Source: Burkholderia sp. SRS-46
Lineage (GTDB): Bacteria > Pseudomonadota > Gammaproteobacteria > Burkholderiales > Burkholderiaceae
Reading direction: 5' to 3'
Assembly (NCBI RefSeq): GCF_004343775.1
Contig: NZ_PTXL01000007.1
Coordinates: forward strand, 248,001 to 312,000
Length of the DNA: 64,000 nucleotides
The position numbers and the translations under genes were made by a program. Below are positions 26,718-35,573 of the stretch, piece by piece. Every line of letters begins with the position of its first letter. The first letter of the stretch is position 1. The notes under the pieces are model-generated. The model was not told the origin of the DNA. It was given only the letters and a program-made list of their open reading frames with translations, and searched no databases.

Positions 26718-26922
26718 TCGCGGGCATCGGGCAGGTTGCGGGCGTTATCCACCGCTGCCTGCGCGCGGTTGCGGTGCGACACCGAATTCGCGGCGGCTCA
26801 CCTCACCGGAGGTGCGCGCCGCCGATGATCATGCGACGTGCCGCGTCACGCCGCCGTCGCGCGCTTTTTGCTAGATTGTGCGTTCGCACTCGTCAGCCCC
26901 TCGTCGATCGAAGGAGACCCGC

Positions 26923-27456
26923 ATGGCCCGCAATATCGAGATCAAAGCCCGCGCCCGTGAATTCGACCTGCTGCGCGAACGCGCGGCATCGCTCGCGACC
27001 GAAGCGCCGCTGTTCTATCGCCAGCAGGATTTCTTCTACGACGTGCCGCGCGGCCGGCTGAAGCTGCGCCGCTTCGAGGACGGCACGCCGGCCGAGCTGA
27101 TCTTCTACCAGCGCGACGACCGCGACGGCCCGAAGGCGTCGTACTACACGCGCAGCCCGGTGACGAACCCCGATGCGATGCACGCGCTGCTCGCGACCGC
27201 GCTGACGACGCGCGGCATCGTCACGAAGGAGCGGCACGTGTACCTGGCGGGCCGCACGCGCATTCACCTGGACCGCGTCGACGGCCTCGGCGATTTCATC
27301 GAGCTGGAAGTCGTGCTTGCGCCGGACGACGACGAAGCAGGCGGCGAAGCCGAAGCGCACGACGTGTTCGCGAAGCTCGGCGTGTCGCACGACGACCTGG
27401 TCGCGGTTGCCTATGTCGACCTGCTGAACGCCGACGCGCAGGAACCGGCTGCCTGA
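26923..27456 (+). CDS. CYTH-domain protein (class IV adenylate cyclase-like)
   Basis: Protein of 177 residues of the CYTH tunnel-fold superfamily, which acts on triphosphates with metal ions; members include class IV adenylate cyclases and thiamine triphosphatases. The N-terminal motif reads NIEIK, so the first glutamate of the ExExK signature is asparagine here. Alternating charged strands follow (KLRRF, ELIFYQRDD, KERHVYL, RIHLDRVDGLGDFIELEV). An AAGGAG site precedes the ATG at 26923. It is not in an obvious operon. Which triphosphate it uses cannot be read. Confidence 0.75.
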   Translation: MARNIEIKARAREFDLLRERAASLATEAPLFYRQQDFFYDVPRGRLKLRRFEDGTPAELIFYQRDDRDGPKASYYTRSPVTNPDAMHALLATALTTRGIVTKERHVYLAGRTRIHLDRVDGLGDFIELEVVLAPDDDEAGGEAEAHDVFAKLGVSHDDLVAVAYVDLLNADAQEPAA

Positions 27457-27486
27457 GCCCCCGCGGGCCGACGCCCGCGCCGGCCG

Positions 27487-27972
27487 TCACGCCGCGCCCG
27501 GCTCCAGGTGCGCGAGTGGCAGCGGCCCGTTGCGCTTGAAGGTCGTCAGCACGATGTTCGAGCGCACGCTGTCGACGCCCGGCACGCGCATCAGCTTCTT
27601 CATCACGAACTGCGACAGCGCGTTCAGGTCCGGCGCGACGATCCGCAGCAGGTAGTCCGCATCGCCCACCACCGCATGGCATTCGAGCACCTCCGGCAGC
27701 ATGTCGATCTGCTGCTGGAACTGCTCGATGATCGAATCGCCGTGGTGCTTGAGCTTCAGGCTCGTGAACGCGGTGACGCCGAGCCCGAGCTTCTCCGGCC
27801 GCAGCATCACCCGGTAGCCCTCGATCACGCCCGCGGCCTCGAGCCGCTGCAGGCGCCGGCCGATCTGCGACGGCGACAGCGGCACCTCCTCGCCGAGCTG
27901 CTGATGGGTCGCCCGCCCGAAGCGCTGCAGCACGTCCAGCAGCGCCAGATCGAAGTGATCGAGTTCCAACAT
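27487..27972 (-). CDS. Lrp/AsnC-family transcriptional regulator
   Basis: The protein is 161 residues with an N-terminal helix-turn-helix (about 5-60, LSPSQIGRRLQRLEAAGVIEGY) and a C-terminal RAM ligand-binding domain (about 70-155). It is divergent from phhA with 138 bases between the starts, so it probably responds to an amino acid and controls phhA-phhB. This would replace the sigma54 activator PhhR that controls the genes in Pseudomonas; that is inference. Confidence 0.9.
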   Translation of the reverse strand: MLELDHFDLALLDVLQRFGRATHQQLGEEVPLSPSQIGRRLQRLEAAGVIEGYRVMLRPEKLGLGVTAFTSLKLKHHGDSIIEQFQQQIDMLPEVLECHAVVGDADYLLRIVAPDLNALSQFVMKKLMRVPGVDSVRSNIVLTTFKRNGPLPLAHLEPGAA

Positions 27973-28110
27973 GAGGATTCTCCGCGTGATTTCGTCATTT
28001 AATGCGTGATTATCGCATCAACACGGAAATCTCCGCCAACTTTGCGCCCATCCCGCGCGCAGGCCGCTCTACACTTGCATGCATCCCAACCGCAACGTGC
28101 AGAGCTGAAC

Positions 28111-29004
28111 ATGTCCACCGTCGTCACCGCGAAACTGCAGGAGCAGTTCGATGCGGGCCTCGAAACCCGCGCCGATTTCACCATCGACCAGCCGCTCGAA
28201 CGCTACGGCCAGGTCGACCACGCGGTGTGGCAACAGCTCTATGCGCGCCAGTCCGCGCTGCTTCAGGGGCGCGCCTGCGACGCGTTCGTCGCCGGCCTCG
28301 CGAAGATCGACCTGCCCGCCGACCGCGTGCCGTCGTTCGCCGACGTCAACCGCCAGCTGAAGCCGGCCACCGGCTGGGAGATCGTCGCGGTGCCGGGGCT
28401 GGTGCCCGACCGGGTGTTCTTCGAGCACCTGGCGAACCGGCGCTTTCCGGTCACCTGGTGGATGCGCCGCCCCGACCAGCTCGACTACCTGCAGGAACCC
28501 GACTGCTTCCACGACCTGTTCGGCCACGTGCCGCTGCTGATCGACCCGGTGTTCGCCGACTACATGCAGGCGTACGGCCGCGTCGCGCTCGCGGTGGCCG
28601 ACGATGCGAGCGCGCTCGCGCGGCTCGCCCGCCTCTACTGGTACACGGTCGAGTTCGGGCTGATCCGCGACCCGCGCGGCGCGGGCGGCCTGTCGATCTA
28701 CGGCGCGGGGATCGTGTCGAGCAAGGGCGAGAGCCTGTACAGCCTGGAGAGCGCGGTGCCGAACCGGCTCGGCTTCGATCTCGAGCGCGTGATGCGCACG
28801 CAATACCGGATCGACACGTTCCAGCAGACCTACTTCGTGATCGACGATTTCGCGCAGCTGTTCGCGCTCGCGCAGGTCGACGGGCGCGCGCTCGCCGACC
28901 GGCTCGCCGGCCTGCCCGAGCATCCGGCCGACGCCGTGCTCGGCACCGATCGCGTGCTGCATCGCGGCACCGGTGAGGGCTGGCCGGAACGCGCGCGCAC
29001 CTGA
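28111..29004 (+). CDS. phhA: Phenylalanine 4-monooxygenase
   Basis: Converts phenylalanine to tyrosine with oxygen and a tetrahydropterin cofactor, in the cytoplasm. The protein is 297 residues. The iron ligands are His134, His139 (HDLFGH) and Glu181 (WYTVEFG). It has the compact bacterial catalytic domain without the mammalian ACT domain. I start at MSTVVTAKLQ; longer in-frame starts give an atypical leader. phhB follows and recycles the cofactor, so the pair forms a working unit. Confidence 0.96.
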   Translation: MSTVVTAKLQEQFDAGLETRADFTIDQPLERYGQVDHAVWQQLYARQSALLQGRACDAFVAGLAKIDLPADRVPSFADVNRQLKPATGWEIVAVPGLVPDRVFFEHLANRRFPVTWWMRRPDQLDYLQEPDCFHDLFGHVPLLIDPVFADYMQAYGRVALAVADDASALARLARLYWYTVEFGLIRDPRGAGGLSIYGAGIVSSKGESLYSLESAVPNRLGFDLERVMRTQYRIDTFQQTYFVIDDFAQLFALAQVDGRALADRLAGLPEHPADAVLGTDRVLHRGTGEGWPERART

Positions 29005-29093
29005 CACACAACTATGGAAGAATGATCGGTGCCGGCGGTGCTGCCGGGCGACGCAGGTCGCGCGCAGCCCGCCGTTTCCGAACGAGGTGCACG

Positions 29094-29402
29094 ATGATCC
29101 ACAAACTTACATCAGAAGAACGCAAGACCCAGCTCGAGCGCCTGCCGCACTGGACAGCCGTGCCGGGCCGCGACGCGATCCAGCGCAGCCTGCGCTTCGC
29201 CGATTTCAACGAGGCGTTCGGCTTCATGACGCGCGTCGCGATCAAGGCGCAGGAAATGGACCACCATCCGGAATGGTTCAACGTGTACAACCGCGTCGAC
29301 GTCACGCTGTCGACCCATGACGCGAACGGCCTGACCGAGCGCGACATCGCGCTGGCCCACTTCATCGACCAGGTCGGCGCGCACGCAAAGCCCGCCGCCT
29401 GA
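29094..29402 (+). CDS. phhB: Pterin-4a-carbinolamine dehydratase
   Basis: Dehydrates 4a-hydroxy-tetrahydropterin made by PhhA so the cofactor can be reduced and reused. The protein is 102 residues, the normal size. The active-site motif EMDHHPEWFNVYNRVDVTLSTHD is complete. The ATG at 29094 has a CGAGGTG site; it lies 89 bases after phhA, same strand. PhhC (tyrosine aminotransferase), part of the Pseudomonas operon, is absent here. Confidence 0.95.
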   Translation: MIHKLTSEERKTQLERLPHWTAVPGRDAIQRSLRFADFNEAFGFMTRVAIKAQEMDHHPEWFNVYNRVDVTLSTHDANGLTERDIALAHFIDQVGAHAKPAA

Positions 29403-29450
29403 CGATTCTCCCGCCGCGCACCCTTCGGCGCGCGGCGCGTCAACTTTTCA

Positions 29451-29486
29451 TTTCGCTGAACGTTTTCTACGATGTATTCAGCGAAA
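29451..29486. terminator. Inverted repeat between convergent phhB and DUF3717 genes
   Basis: TTTCGCTGAA and TTCAGCGAAA form a perfect 10-base stem with a 16-base loop. It lies between two genes that converge, so it may stop transcription from both sides. Neither side has a long T run. A GC hairpin (CGCCGCGC/GCGCGGCG, about 29412-29437) lies just before it on the phhB side. Confidence 0.45.
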
Positions 29487-29490
29487 GCCT

Positions 29491-29721
29491 TCAGCTTTCC
29501 AAGCCTTCCTTAAGGCGCACGTAAGTGTCGTATGCTTTCCGCGCCTTGGGGTCCAAACCTTCCAGTTGCAGCGTGCTTTGCCGCTGTACAATCAGCAGCG
29601 CATAGGGCTTGGAGAGCGCGTTAGCCTCTTCGCAGAGTTTGAGTTCGTCGCCGCTCGATGGCGAGCGGGCGCGCCAGAAATTGATCGCGGCTTCAAGGTC
29701 GTGGATCGAAATATCGGACAT
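29491..29721 (-). CDS. Small conserved protein of the DUF3717 type
   Basis: The protein is 76 residues, starting MSDISIHDLEAAINFWRAR and ending VRLKEGLES. It is helical and polar, with no signal peptide or membrane segment. It resembles a family of short unknown proteins known mainly from Burkholderiaceae, which I recall as DUF3717. It is divergent from the response regulator gene; the 123-base gap probably contains both promoters. Function is unknown. Confidence 0.75.
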   Translation of the reverse strand: MSDISIHDLEAAINFWRARSPSSGDELKLCEEANALSKPYALLIVQRQSTLQLEGLDPKARKAYDTYVRLKEGLES

Positions 29722-29844
29722 GGTTGTTGGATGGATTCGTTCGCTGGCCGCCTGCTTGACGTCTGGCTCGCGGCGCCCCTGTGGAAACGGCGTCGTGCTG
29801 TCCGCGTGCCTGAACCGCCAACCCATTGTACTTGAGCGAACTTC

Positions 29845-30537
29845 ATGCGACTCCTTCTGATCGAAGACGACCGCCCCATCGCACGCGGCATCCAGAGCAG
29901 CCTCGAGCAGGCTGGCTTCACCGTCGACATGGTGCACGACGGCATCTTTGCCGAGCAGGCGCTCGCGCAGAACCGTCACGAGCTCGTGATCCTCGACCTC
30001 GGCCTGCCCGGCATCGACGGCATGACGCTCCTGACCCGATTCCGCCAGACCAACCGGCATACGCCCGTGATCGTGCTGACCGCGCGCGACGAGCTGAACG
30101 ACCGGATCCAGGGCCTGAATTCCGGCGCCGACGACTACATGCTGAAACCGTTCGAGCCGGCCGAGCTCGAAGCGCGGATCCGCGCGGTGATGCGCCGCAG
30201 CGGCCCGCACAGCGACATGCCGCGCCCCGAAGTGTCGCTCGGCGGCGTCCGCCTGTCGGGCGTCGACCGCCGCATCTTCAACGACGACAAGCCGCTCGAG
30301 CTGTCGCCGCGCGAATTCGCGGTGCTCGAAATGCTGCTGCTGCGTCACGGCCGCGTCGTCAGCAAGGCGCAGCTGCAGGATCACCTGACGCACTTCGGCG
30401 GCGACCTCGGCGACACCGCGATCGAAGTCTACGTGCACCGCGTGCGCAAGAAACTCGAGCAGTGCCGTGTCGAGATCGTCACGGTGCGCGGCTTCGGCTA
30501 CCTGCTGCAGGAAATCCGCCAGACGGCCAGCGTCTGA
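29845..30537 (+). CDS. OmpR-family response regulator
   Basis: The protein is 230 residues: a receiver domain (1-120) with phospho-acceptor Asp51, acidic pocket EDD at 7-9, and the switch threonine and lysine in VLTARDE and MLKPFE. A winged-helix DNA-binding domain follows (about 130-225, ending RVEIVTVRGFGYLL). It is closest in style to the QseB/TctD group. It pairs with the sensor kinase that starts 126 bases downstream. Confidence 0.93.
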   Translation: MRLLLIEDDRPIARGIQSSLEQAGFTVDMVHDGIFAEQALAQNRHELVILDLGLPGIDGMTLLTRFRQTNRHTPVIVLTARDELNDRIQGLNSGADDYMLKPFEPAELEARIRAVMRRSGPHSDMPRPEVSLGGVRLSGVDRRIFNDDKPLELSPREFAVLEMLLLRHGRVVSKAQLQDHLTHFGGDLGDTAIEVYVHRVRKKLEQCRVEIVTVRGFGYLLQEIRQTASV

Positions 30538-30663
30538 CCGACGACAGGCGGCGGCCGGCAGGGCATCCGGCACGGCTTCCCCGCTCGGGCCTCGCCTGCC
30601 CGCCCCGCCGCTGCCCGACCGCGCCGCTCCCCGTGAGCGGCGCTCATCCTTTTCCTTCTCGCA

Positions 30664-32166
30664 ATGTCTCCTGATCCGGCTGTCACCAGCCTGCGCCGCT
30701 CGTTGCTCCGGCGCCTTGCCGCGCCGCTGTCGATGCTCGCGCTGATGAGCGGCCTGATCGCGTACTGGCTCGCGTGGCAATACACGCAGCACGTGATCGA
30801 CCGCTCGCTCGCGGATCTCGCGACCGCGATCTCGAAACAGATCCAGATCGCCGGCCCCGACGCGCCGTTCACGGTGCCGCCGCTCGCGCAGGCGATGTTC
30901 TCCGATCCGGCCGAGGCGCTGATCTACCGGATCAGCGACGGCGAGCAGGAACTCGCCGGCGATCCGAAGCTGCCGCTGCAGGGCACCAATGTGCGGCGCA
31001 TGCACTACGCATACGTGTTCGAGGCCGAATACGACAACCGCGCGGTGCGGGTCGCGCAGGTGCGCGTCGAGGAAGTCGACGGCGGCAAGCCGATGGTCGT
31101 CGAGGTCGCGCAGCCGGTGCGGCACCGCTACCGGATCGCGGCCGAATTCCTGGTCGCGATCATGATGCCGCTGCTGCTGCTGCTGCTCGCCGGCTGGGGC
31201 ATCGTGTGGCGGGTCGTCAACCAGCAGCTCGACCCGCTCACGCATCTCGCCGATTCGCTGAACCGGCAGACCCACACGTCGCTGGAGCCGGTCGACGAGA
31301 CCGACGTGCCGCTCGAGATCCGGCCGCTGACGAGCGCGATGAACGCGCTGCTCGGGCGCCTGAAGACCGCGCTCGACGCGCAGCGCAAGTTCATCGCCGA
31401 CGCCGCGCACCAGTTGCGCACCCCGCTCACCGCGGTGAAGCTGCACGCGGAACAGGCCGCGATCGCGCGCGATCCACAGCAGACCCTGGCCGCGGTGCGC
31501 GAGCTGCGCGCGGCCGCCGATCGTGCGGTGCGGCTGTCGAACCAGCTGCTGTCGCTCGCGCGCGCCGAGCCGGGCGAACAGGCCGCGCGCTTCGTCGACG
31601 TCGACCTTGCCGCGATGGCGTTCGAGACCGGCGCCGAATGGGTGCCGCGCGCGCTCGCCTCGCACGTCGATCTCGGTTTCCAGCGCAGCGACGACCCGGG
31701 GGAACAGCTGGGCGACGGCCCGGCGCTGCTGGTGCGCGGCAACCCGGTGCTGTTGCGCGAGGTGATCGCGAACCTGCTCGACAATGCGCTGAAATACGTG
31801 CCGCTCGCACGGCCGAACGGCGCGCGGATCACGGTGAACGTCGCGCTCTCGACGCTCGATTCGGGCGCGCCGGCCGCCGAGATCGTCGTCGAGGACAACG
31901 GCCCGGGCGTGCCCGCGAGCCAGCAGGCGGACCTGTTCAAGCGGTTCTTCCGGGGCGACGCGCAAAGCGGCAACGGCGTGGAGACGGGCGCGGGCCTCGG
32001 CCTGGCGATCGTGCACGACATCATCGCGATGCACGGCGGTACGGTGTCGTACGCGGATGCGCCGGAAGGCGGCTCGCGGTTCGTGGTGAAGGTGCCGCTC
32101 GCCGCGAACGCGGCAGCGCCGGCGAGCGACGCGCCGGCCGCTGTCACGGCCGCGCAGACGCACTGA
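30664..32166 (+). CDS. Sensor histidine kinase (TctE/QseC group)
   Basis: The protein is 500 residues. A membrane helix at about 20-40 and a second at about 158-180 flank a periplasmic sensor region (TctE-like N-terminal domain). HAMP follows, then the phospho-acceptor His249 in FIADAAHQLRTPLTAVKLHAE, and the ATP-binding boxes NLLDNALKY, VEDNGPGVP and GLGLAIV. A Pro/Ala tail ends the protein. It works with the preceding regulator. No tricarboxylate transporter genes sit next to it, so the signal is unknown. Confidence 0.93.
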   Translation: MSPDPAVTSLRRSLLRRLAAPLSMLALMSGLIAYWLAWQYTQHVIDRSLADLATAISKQIQIAGPDAPFTVPPLAQAMFSDPAEALIYRISDGEQELAGDPKLPLQGTNVRRMHYAYVFEAEYDNRAVRVAQVRVEEVDGGKPMVVEVAQPVRHRYRIAAEFLVAIMMPLLLLLLAGWGIVWRVVNQQLDPLTHLADSLNRQTHTSLEPVDETDVPLEIRPLTSAMNALLGRLKTALDAQRKFIADAAHQLRTPLTAVKLHAEQAAIARDPQQTLAAVRELRAAADRAVRLSNQLLSLARAEPGEQAARFVDVDLAAMAFETGAEWVPRALASHVDLGFQRSDDPGEQLGDGPALLVRGNPVLLREVIANLLDNALKYVPLARPNGARITVNVALSTLDSGAPAAEIVVEDNGPGVPASQQADLFKRFFRGDAQSGNGVETGAGLGLAIVHDIIAMHGGTVSYADAPEGGSRFVVKVPLAANAAAPASDAPAAVTAAQTH

Positions 32167-32196
32167 GGGCGGGTGGCGCACGGCGTGCGCCGCCGC

Positions 32197-32709
32197 TCAC
32201 TTCTTCTTTTTCTTGTCCTTCGACTTCGCGTCGGCCTTCTTCTTTTTCTTCTTCGCGTCCGCGTCGGCCGTCGCGAGCAGCGTGCCGCGGCACGCCGACG
32301 CGCCGCAGCGGCACGCGTATTCGCGCTTGAGCTTCTTGGTCAGCTTCGCGTCGATCACGAGGCCGTAGTCGTAGAACAGTTCCTCTTCCGGCTCGATGTC
32401 GCGCAGCGCATGGATGTACACGCGGCCCTCGAGCTCCTCGGCCTCGCAGTTCGGCGCGCACGAATGGTTGATCCAGCGCGCGCTGTTGCCGTCGACCTTG
32501 CCGTCGATCACGCCGCCTTCCTCGAGCGCGAAGTAGAACGTATGGTTCGGATCGTTCGGATCGTGCGGATGGCGGCGCAGCGCTTCCTTCCACGAGATTC
32601 GCTCGCCCTTGTATTCCACAACGCGCTCGCCGGCCTTGAGCGGCGCCACGGCGAACACGCCCCTGCCGTGTACTCCCGAGCGGCGCACCGCGATCCTGCG
32701 TGAACTCAT
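32197..32709 (-). CDS. SET-domain protein with lysine-rich tail
   Basis: The protein is 170 residues of the SET lysine methyltransferase fold. The N-terminal GVHGRGVFA, the SAM-binding NHSC at 81-84, the EEELFYDYG at 108-116 and a post-SET cysteine cluster (Cys133, Cys135, Cys140) are all present, so it looks enzymatically complete. The last 18 residues are almost all lysine with Asp, Ala and Ser, like a histone tail or nucleic-acid-binding tail. I start at MSSRR. The substrate in bacteria is unknown; ribosomal or nucleoid proteins are possible. Confidence 0.88.
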   Translation of the reverse strand: MSSRRIAVRRSGVHGRGVFAVAPLKAGERVVEYKGERISWKEALRRHPHDPNDPNHTFYFALEEGGVIDGKVDGNSARWINHSCAPNCEAEELEGRVYIHALRDIEPEEELFYDYGLVIDAKLTKKLKREYACRCGASACRGTLLATADADAKKKKKKADAKSKDKKKKK

Positions 32710-32897
32710 CGAACGAATCCTTGTGAAGACGACTTGAAAAGGAGCCGGCCGCGGTGGCGGCCATGCTTCGCGCACGCGCGACGGAAATGAAAACGCGGCG
32801 CCGATCGGCGCCGCGTCAAGGCATGCGCGATGTTGAACAATCCAATCACCCGCATCCTACACGGTCGTGATTGCTTCGTTCAACATCGCCCTGGCAT

Positions 32898-34010
32898 TCA
32901 GCGCTGACCGAACGCGATGTCGCCGAACAGCGCCTTGTGCTCGCGCGGCTGCGAGCGCCAGTACTGCGGCGGCGCCGTCACCTGCGCGCCGAGTGCGGCG
33001 GCTGCGTGCCACGGCCAGCGCGGGTCGTACAGCATCGCGCGCGCCATCGCGACGAAGTCGGCATCGCCCGCCTCGACCAGCCGGTTCGCATGCTCGGGCT
33101 CGTTGATCAGGCCGACCGCGATCGTCGGCATGCCGACCGCGCGCTTCACCGCCTGCGCGAACGGCACCTGGTAGCCCGGCGACAGCGGGATCTTCTGCAG
33201 CGGCGACACGCCGCCCGACGACACGTCGATCCAGTCGCAGCCGCGCCGCTTCAGCTCGTGCGCGAACGCGATCGTATCGTCGAGCTCCCAGCCCCCCTCG
33301 ACCCAGTCGGTCGCCGACACGCGCACGCCGACCGGCCGGTCCTCCGGAAATGCCGCGCGCACGATCTCGAAGATCTCGAGCGGAAAGCGCATCCGGTTCT
33401 CGCGCGAGCCGCCGTAGGCTTCGGTGCGCCGGTTCGCGAGCGGCGACAGGAACTGGTGCAGCAGGTAGCCGTGCGCCGCGTGCACTTCGATCGCGTCGAT
33501 GCCGAGCCGCGCCGCGCGCTTCGCGGCCGCCGCGAACGCGTCGCGGATCCGGTTCAGGCCTGCGGTGTCGAGCGCGAGCGGCGGCGTCTCGCCGTCCTTG
33601 TGCGGCACGTCCGACGGCGCATGCGGCAGCCACCCGCCGTCGGCGACCGGAATCAGCTGGCCGCCTTCCCACGGCGCCTGGCTCGACGCCTTGCGCCCCG
33701 CGTGCGACAGCTGCATCGCGACGCGGATCGGCGAATGCTTGCGGATCGCCGCCAGCACCGGCTTCAGCGCGGCTTCGGTGACGTCGTCCCACAGCCCGAG
33801 GTCGCCATGCGTGATGCGCCCGTCCGGCTCGACCGCGGTTGCCTCGATGCAGAGCAGGCCCGCGCCGGACAGCGCGAGATGGCCGAGGTGGATCATGTGC
33901 CAGTCGGTCGCCTCGCCGCGCGCGGCCGAGTACTGGCACATCGGGGACACGACGATACGATTCGGAACCGTCACGCCGCGCAGCGTGAACGGGGAAAACA
34001 GCGCAGTCAT
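32898..34010 (-). CDS. NADH:flavin oxidoreductase of the Old Yellow Enzyme family
   Basis: FMN enzyme that reduces activated C=C bonds with NAD(P)H. The protein is 370 residues. The N-terminal SPMCQYSA contains Cys25, the hallmark of the YqjM-like (thermophilic-type) subgroup, and the substrate-binding VHAAHGYLLHQFLSP and YGGSRENR motifs follow. A phosphate-binding loop lies near the C-terminus. The ATG is at 34008-34010. It sits alone, leftward. The physiological substrate is unknown. Confidence 0.92.
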   Translation of the reverse strand: MTALFSPFTLRGVTVPNRIVVSPMCQYSAARGEATDWHMIHLGHLALSGAGLLCIEATAVEPDGRITHGDLGLWDDVTEAALKPVLAAIRKHSPIRVAMQLSHAGRKASSQAPWEGGQLIPVADGGWLPHAPSDVPHKDGETPPLALDTAGLNRIRDAFAAAAKRAARLGIDAIEVHAAHGYLLHQFLSPLANRRTEAYGGSRENRMRFPLEIFEIVRAAFPEDRPVGVRVSATDWVEGGWELDDTIAFAHELKRRGCDWIDVSSGGVSPLQKIPLSPGYQVPFAQAVKRAVGMPTIAVGLINEPEHANRLVEAGDADFVAMARAMLYDPRWPWHAAAALGAQVTAPPQYWRSQPREHKALFGDIAFGQR

Positions 34011-34189
34011 GGATGCCGCTCGCTCGGAAAGGGAAAGAGCGGCTGAGCGTAGCACGCGGGTGCGAAGCGTGCAGCGCGCGGGATTGGCCGTAAGCGGCTG
34101 GTCAGGTGCCGCCGGCGAGGCGCGGCCGGAGGGGGGGCCGGCAAGGTGCAGCCGGCGACGCCACCGGCGTCACGCCCGCGGCGGGCGCG

Positions 34190-34903
34190 TCAAATCCCGA
34201 CGCCGTCGAGCCAATCCGCGAACATGCGGCGCGCGGCGCTTTCGAGCACCGGGCCGTGCTGCGCGGTGTCGCGGCGCAACTGGCCCGCATCGATGCCCGG
34301 CGTCGCGGCGATTTCACCGGCATTGCCGATCAGCCAGGGTTCGAAGCGATCGGCGCGGATCTCGGGATGGCACTGCAGCGCCAGCACGTGCTGCCCCCAA
34401 GCGAACGCCTGGTGGCGGCACGCGGGCGTCGACGCGAGATGGATCGCGCCGCCCGGCAGGTCGAAGGTGTCGCCATGCCAATGCAGCATCGACGTGGCCG
34501 CGCCGTCGAGATGCCGCAGCGCGGACGCGCGGCCCGCGTCGGTCAGCGTGAGCGGCGCCCAGCCGAGCTCCTTCTGCGCGGCCGGATAGACGCGCGCGCC
34601 GAGCGCGTGGGCGATGAACTGCGCACCGAGACAGATGCCGAGGATCGGCAGGCCGGCGTCGATGCGCTGCTTGACGAGCGCCGCGAGCGGCGCGATGGTC
34701 GGATACAGCGCGTCGTCGTACACGCTGAGCGGCCCGCCGAGCACGACGAGCAGCGATGGCTGCCGGGCGTCGAGCACTTCGAACCGCGACGCGCCAACAT
34801 CGACGTAACGCACCCGCCTGCCCCGTTCGCCGAGCACTTGCTCGAAGCTCCCGAGATCCTCGAAATGCACGTGGCGAATGGCCACGACTTCAGCGCTCAT
34901 CAT
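34190..34903 (-). CDS. Class I glutamine amidotransferase-like protein
   Basis: The protein is 237 residues with the complete catalytic triad: Cys91 in GICLGAQ, His178 and Glu180 in LQCHPE. Such stand-alone domains include GMP synthase-like and glutamine amide transfer proteins, and gamma-glutamyl hydrolases. The acceptor half is absent, so the partner or reaction is unknown. Two adjacent ATG codons start it (34901-34903 and 34898-34900). It begins 25 bases after the MarR gene and is probably in the same operon. Confidence 0.85.
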   Translation of the reverse strand: MMSAEVVAIRHVHFEDLGSFEQVLGERGRRVRYVDVGASRFEVLDARQPSLLVVLGGPLSVYDDALYPTIAPLAALVKQRIDAGLPILGICLGAQFIAHALGARVYPAAQKELGWAPLTLTDAGRASALRHLDGAATSMLHWHGDTFDLPGGAIHLASTPACRHQAFAWGQHVLALQCHPEIRADRFEPWLIGNAGEIAATPGIDAGQLRRDTAQHGPVLESAARRMFADWLDGVGI

Positions 34904-34928
34904 CGGCCTCCCGGTCGATCGACGGACG

Positions 34929-35573
34929 TCAGGCCGCGAAGATCTTCCAGATCTTCTTCTGCGTCGCGGCGTCGGCTTCTTCGTGTACCGAACAATCCAG
35001 GCGCAGGTCGCTGTCGGCGAGCGTCAGGTCGAGCGCGGCGCAATAGTGCGCGGCGCCGGCCTTCTTGGTCGGCTTCGACGGCTGGAAGTGCGCGCACGTC
35101 ACGCACATCCGGTGCGGCGGCGTCGCGCCGGCCACCTGCAGCTCGCGCAGCGTCTTCAGCAGCGCGCGGTACAGCGCGCCCTGCTCGTCCGCGGCGAGCG
35201 TGCCGACCGCCTTGGTCAGGAATTCCGGCCACTGCAGCGCCTTCTTCGCCGCGGTGCGGCCGCGGGCGGACAGTCGAACCGCCAGCGCGCGGCCGTCGTC
35301 CAGCGCACGGCGCTTCTCGACGAGGCCCTTGGTCTCGAGCGTGCTGACCGCGTCGCTCGTCGTCGCCGCGGTGAGCTGCGTCTCGCGTGCGATCTCGCCG
35401 AGCCGCATCGGGCCCTTGCGCTGCAGGAGCAGCACGAGGATCTCGCCCTGCGTCGGCGTGAGGCCCGCGCCTTCCGCCCAATCCCATGCCTGGCTCCGCA
35501 TGGCCGTACTCAATCGCAGCAAACTGTGGGTCACACGCCCCGCAGCCTGATTCCCGTAAACGCCTTCGCTCAT
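34929..35573 (-). CDS. MarR-family regulator with a C-terminal cysteine cluster
   Basis: The protein is 214 residues. Residues 15-145 form a MarR winged helix (GEILVLLLQRKGPMRLGEIARETQLTAATTSDAVSTLE). The last 65 residues are an extra module with four cysteines at 157, 160, 178 and 194 (C-x2-C-x17-C-x15-C), a spacing suited to binding zinc or an iron-sulfur cluster. MarR proteins usually lack this. It starts an operon with the amidotransferase. The leader DNA at 35622-35640 holds GAGAT-N9-ATCTC, a candidate operator. Confidence 0.88.
   Translation of the reverse strand: MSEGVYGNQAAGRVTHSLLRLSTAMRSQAWDWAEGAGLTPTQGEILVLLLQRKGPMRLGEIARETQLTAATTSDAVSTLETKGLVEKRRALDDGRALAVRLSARGRTAAKKALQWPEFLTKAVGTLAADEQGALYRALLKTLRELQVAGATPPHRMCVTCAHFQPSKPTKKAGAAHYCAALDLTLADSDLRLDCSVHEEADAATQKKIWKIFAA

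Noticed and set aside
29491..32181. A 896-codon minus-strand frame
   Set aside because: Only its last 76 codons (DUF3717-type gene) are real. The rest lies opposite the response regulator and kinase genes.
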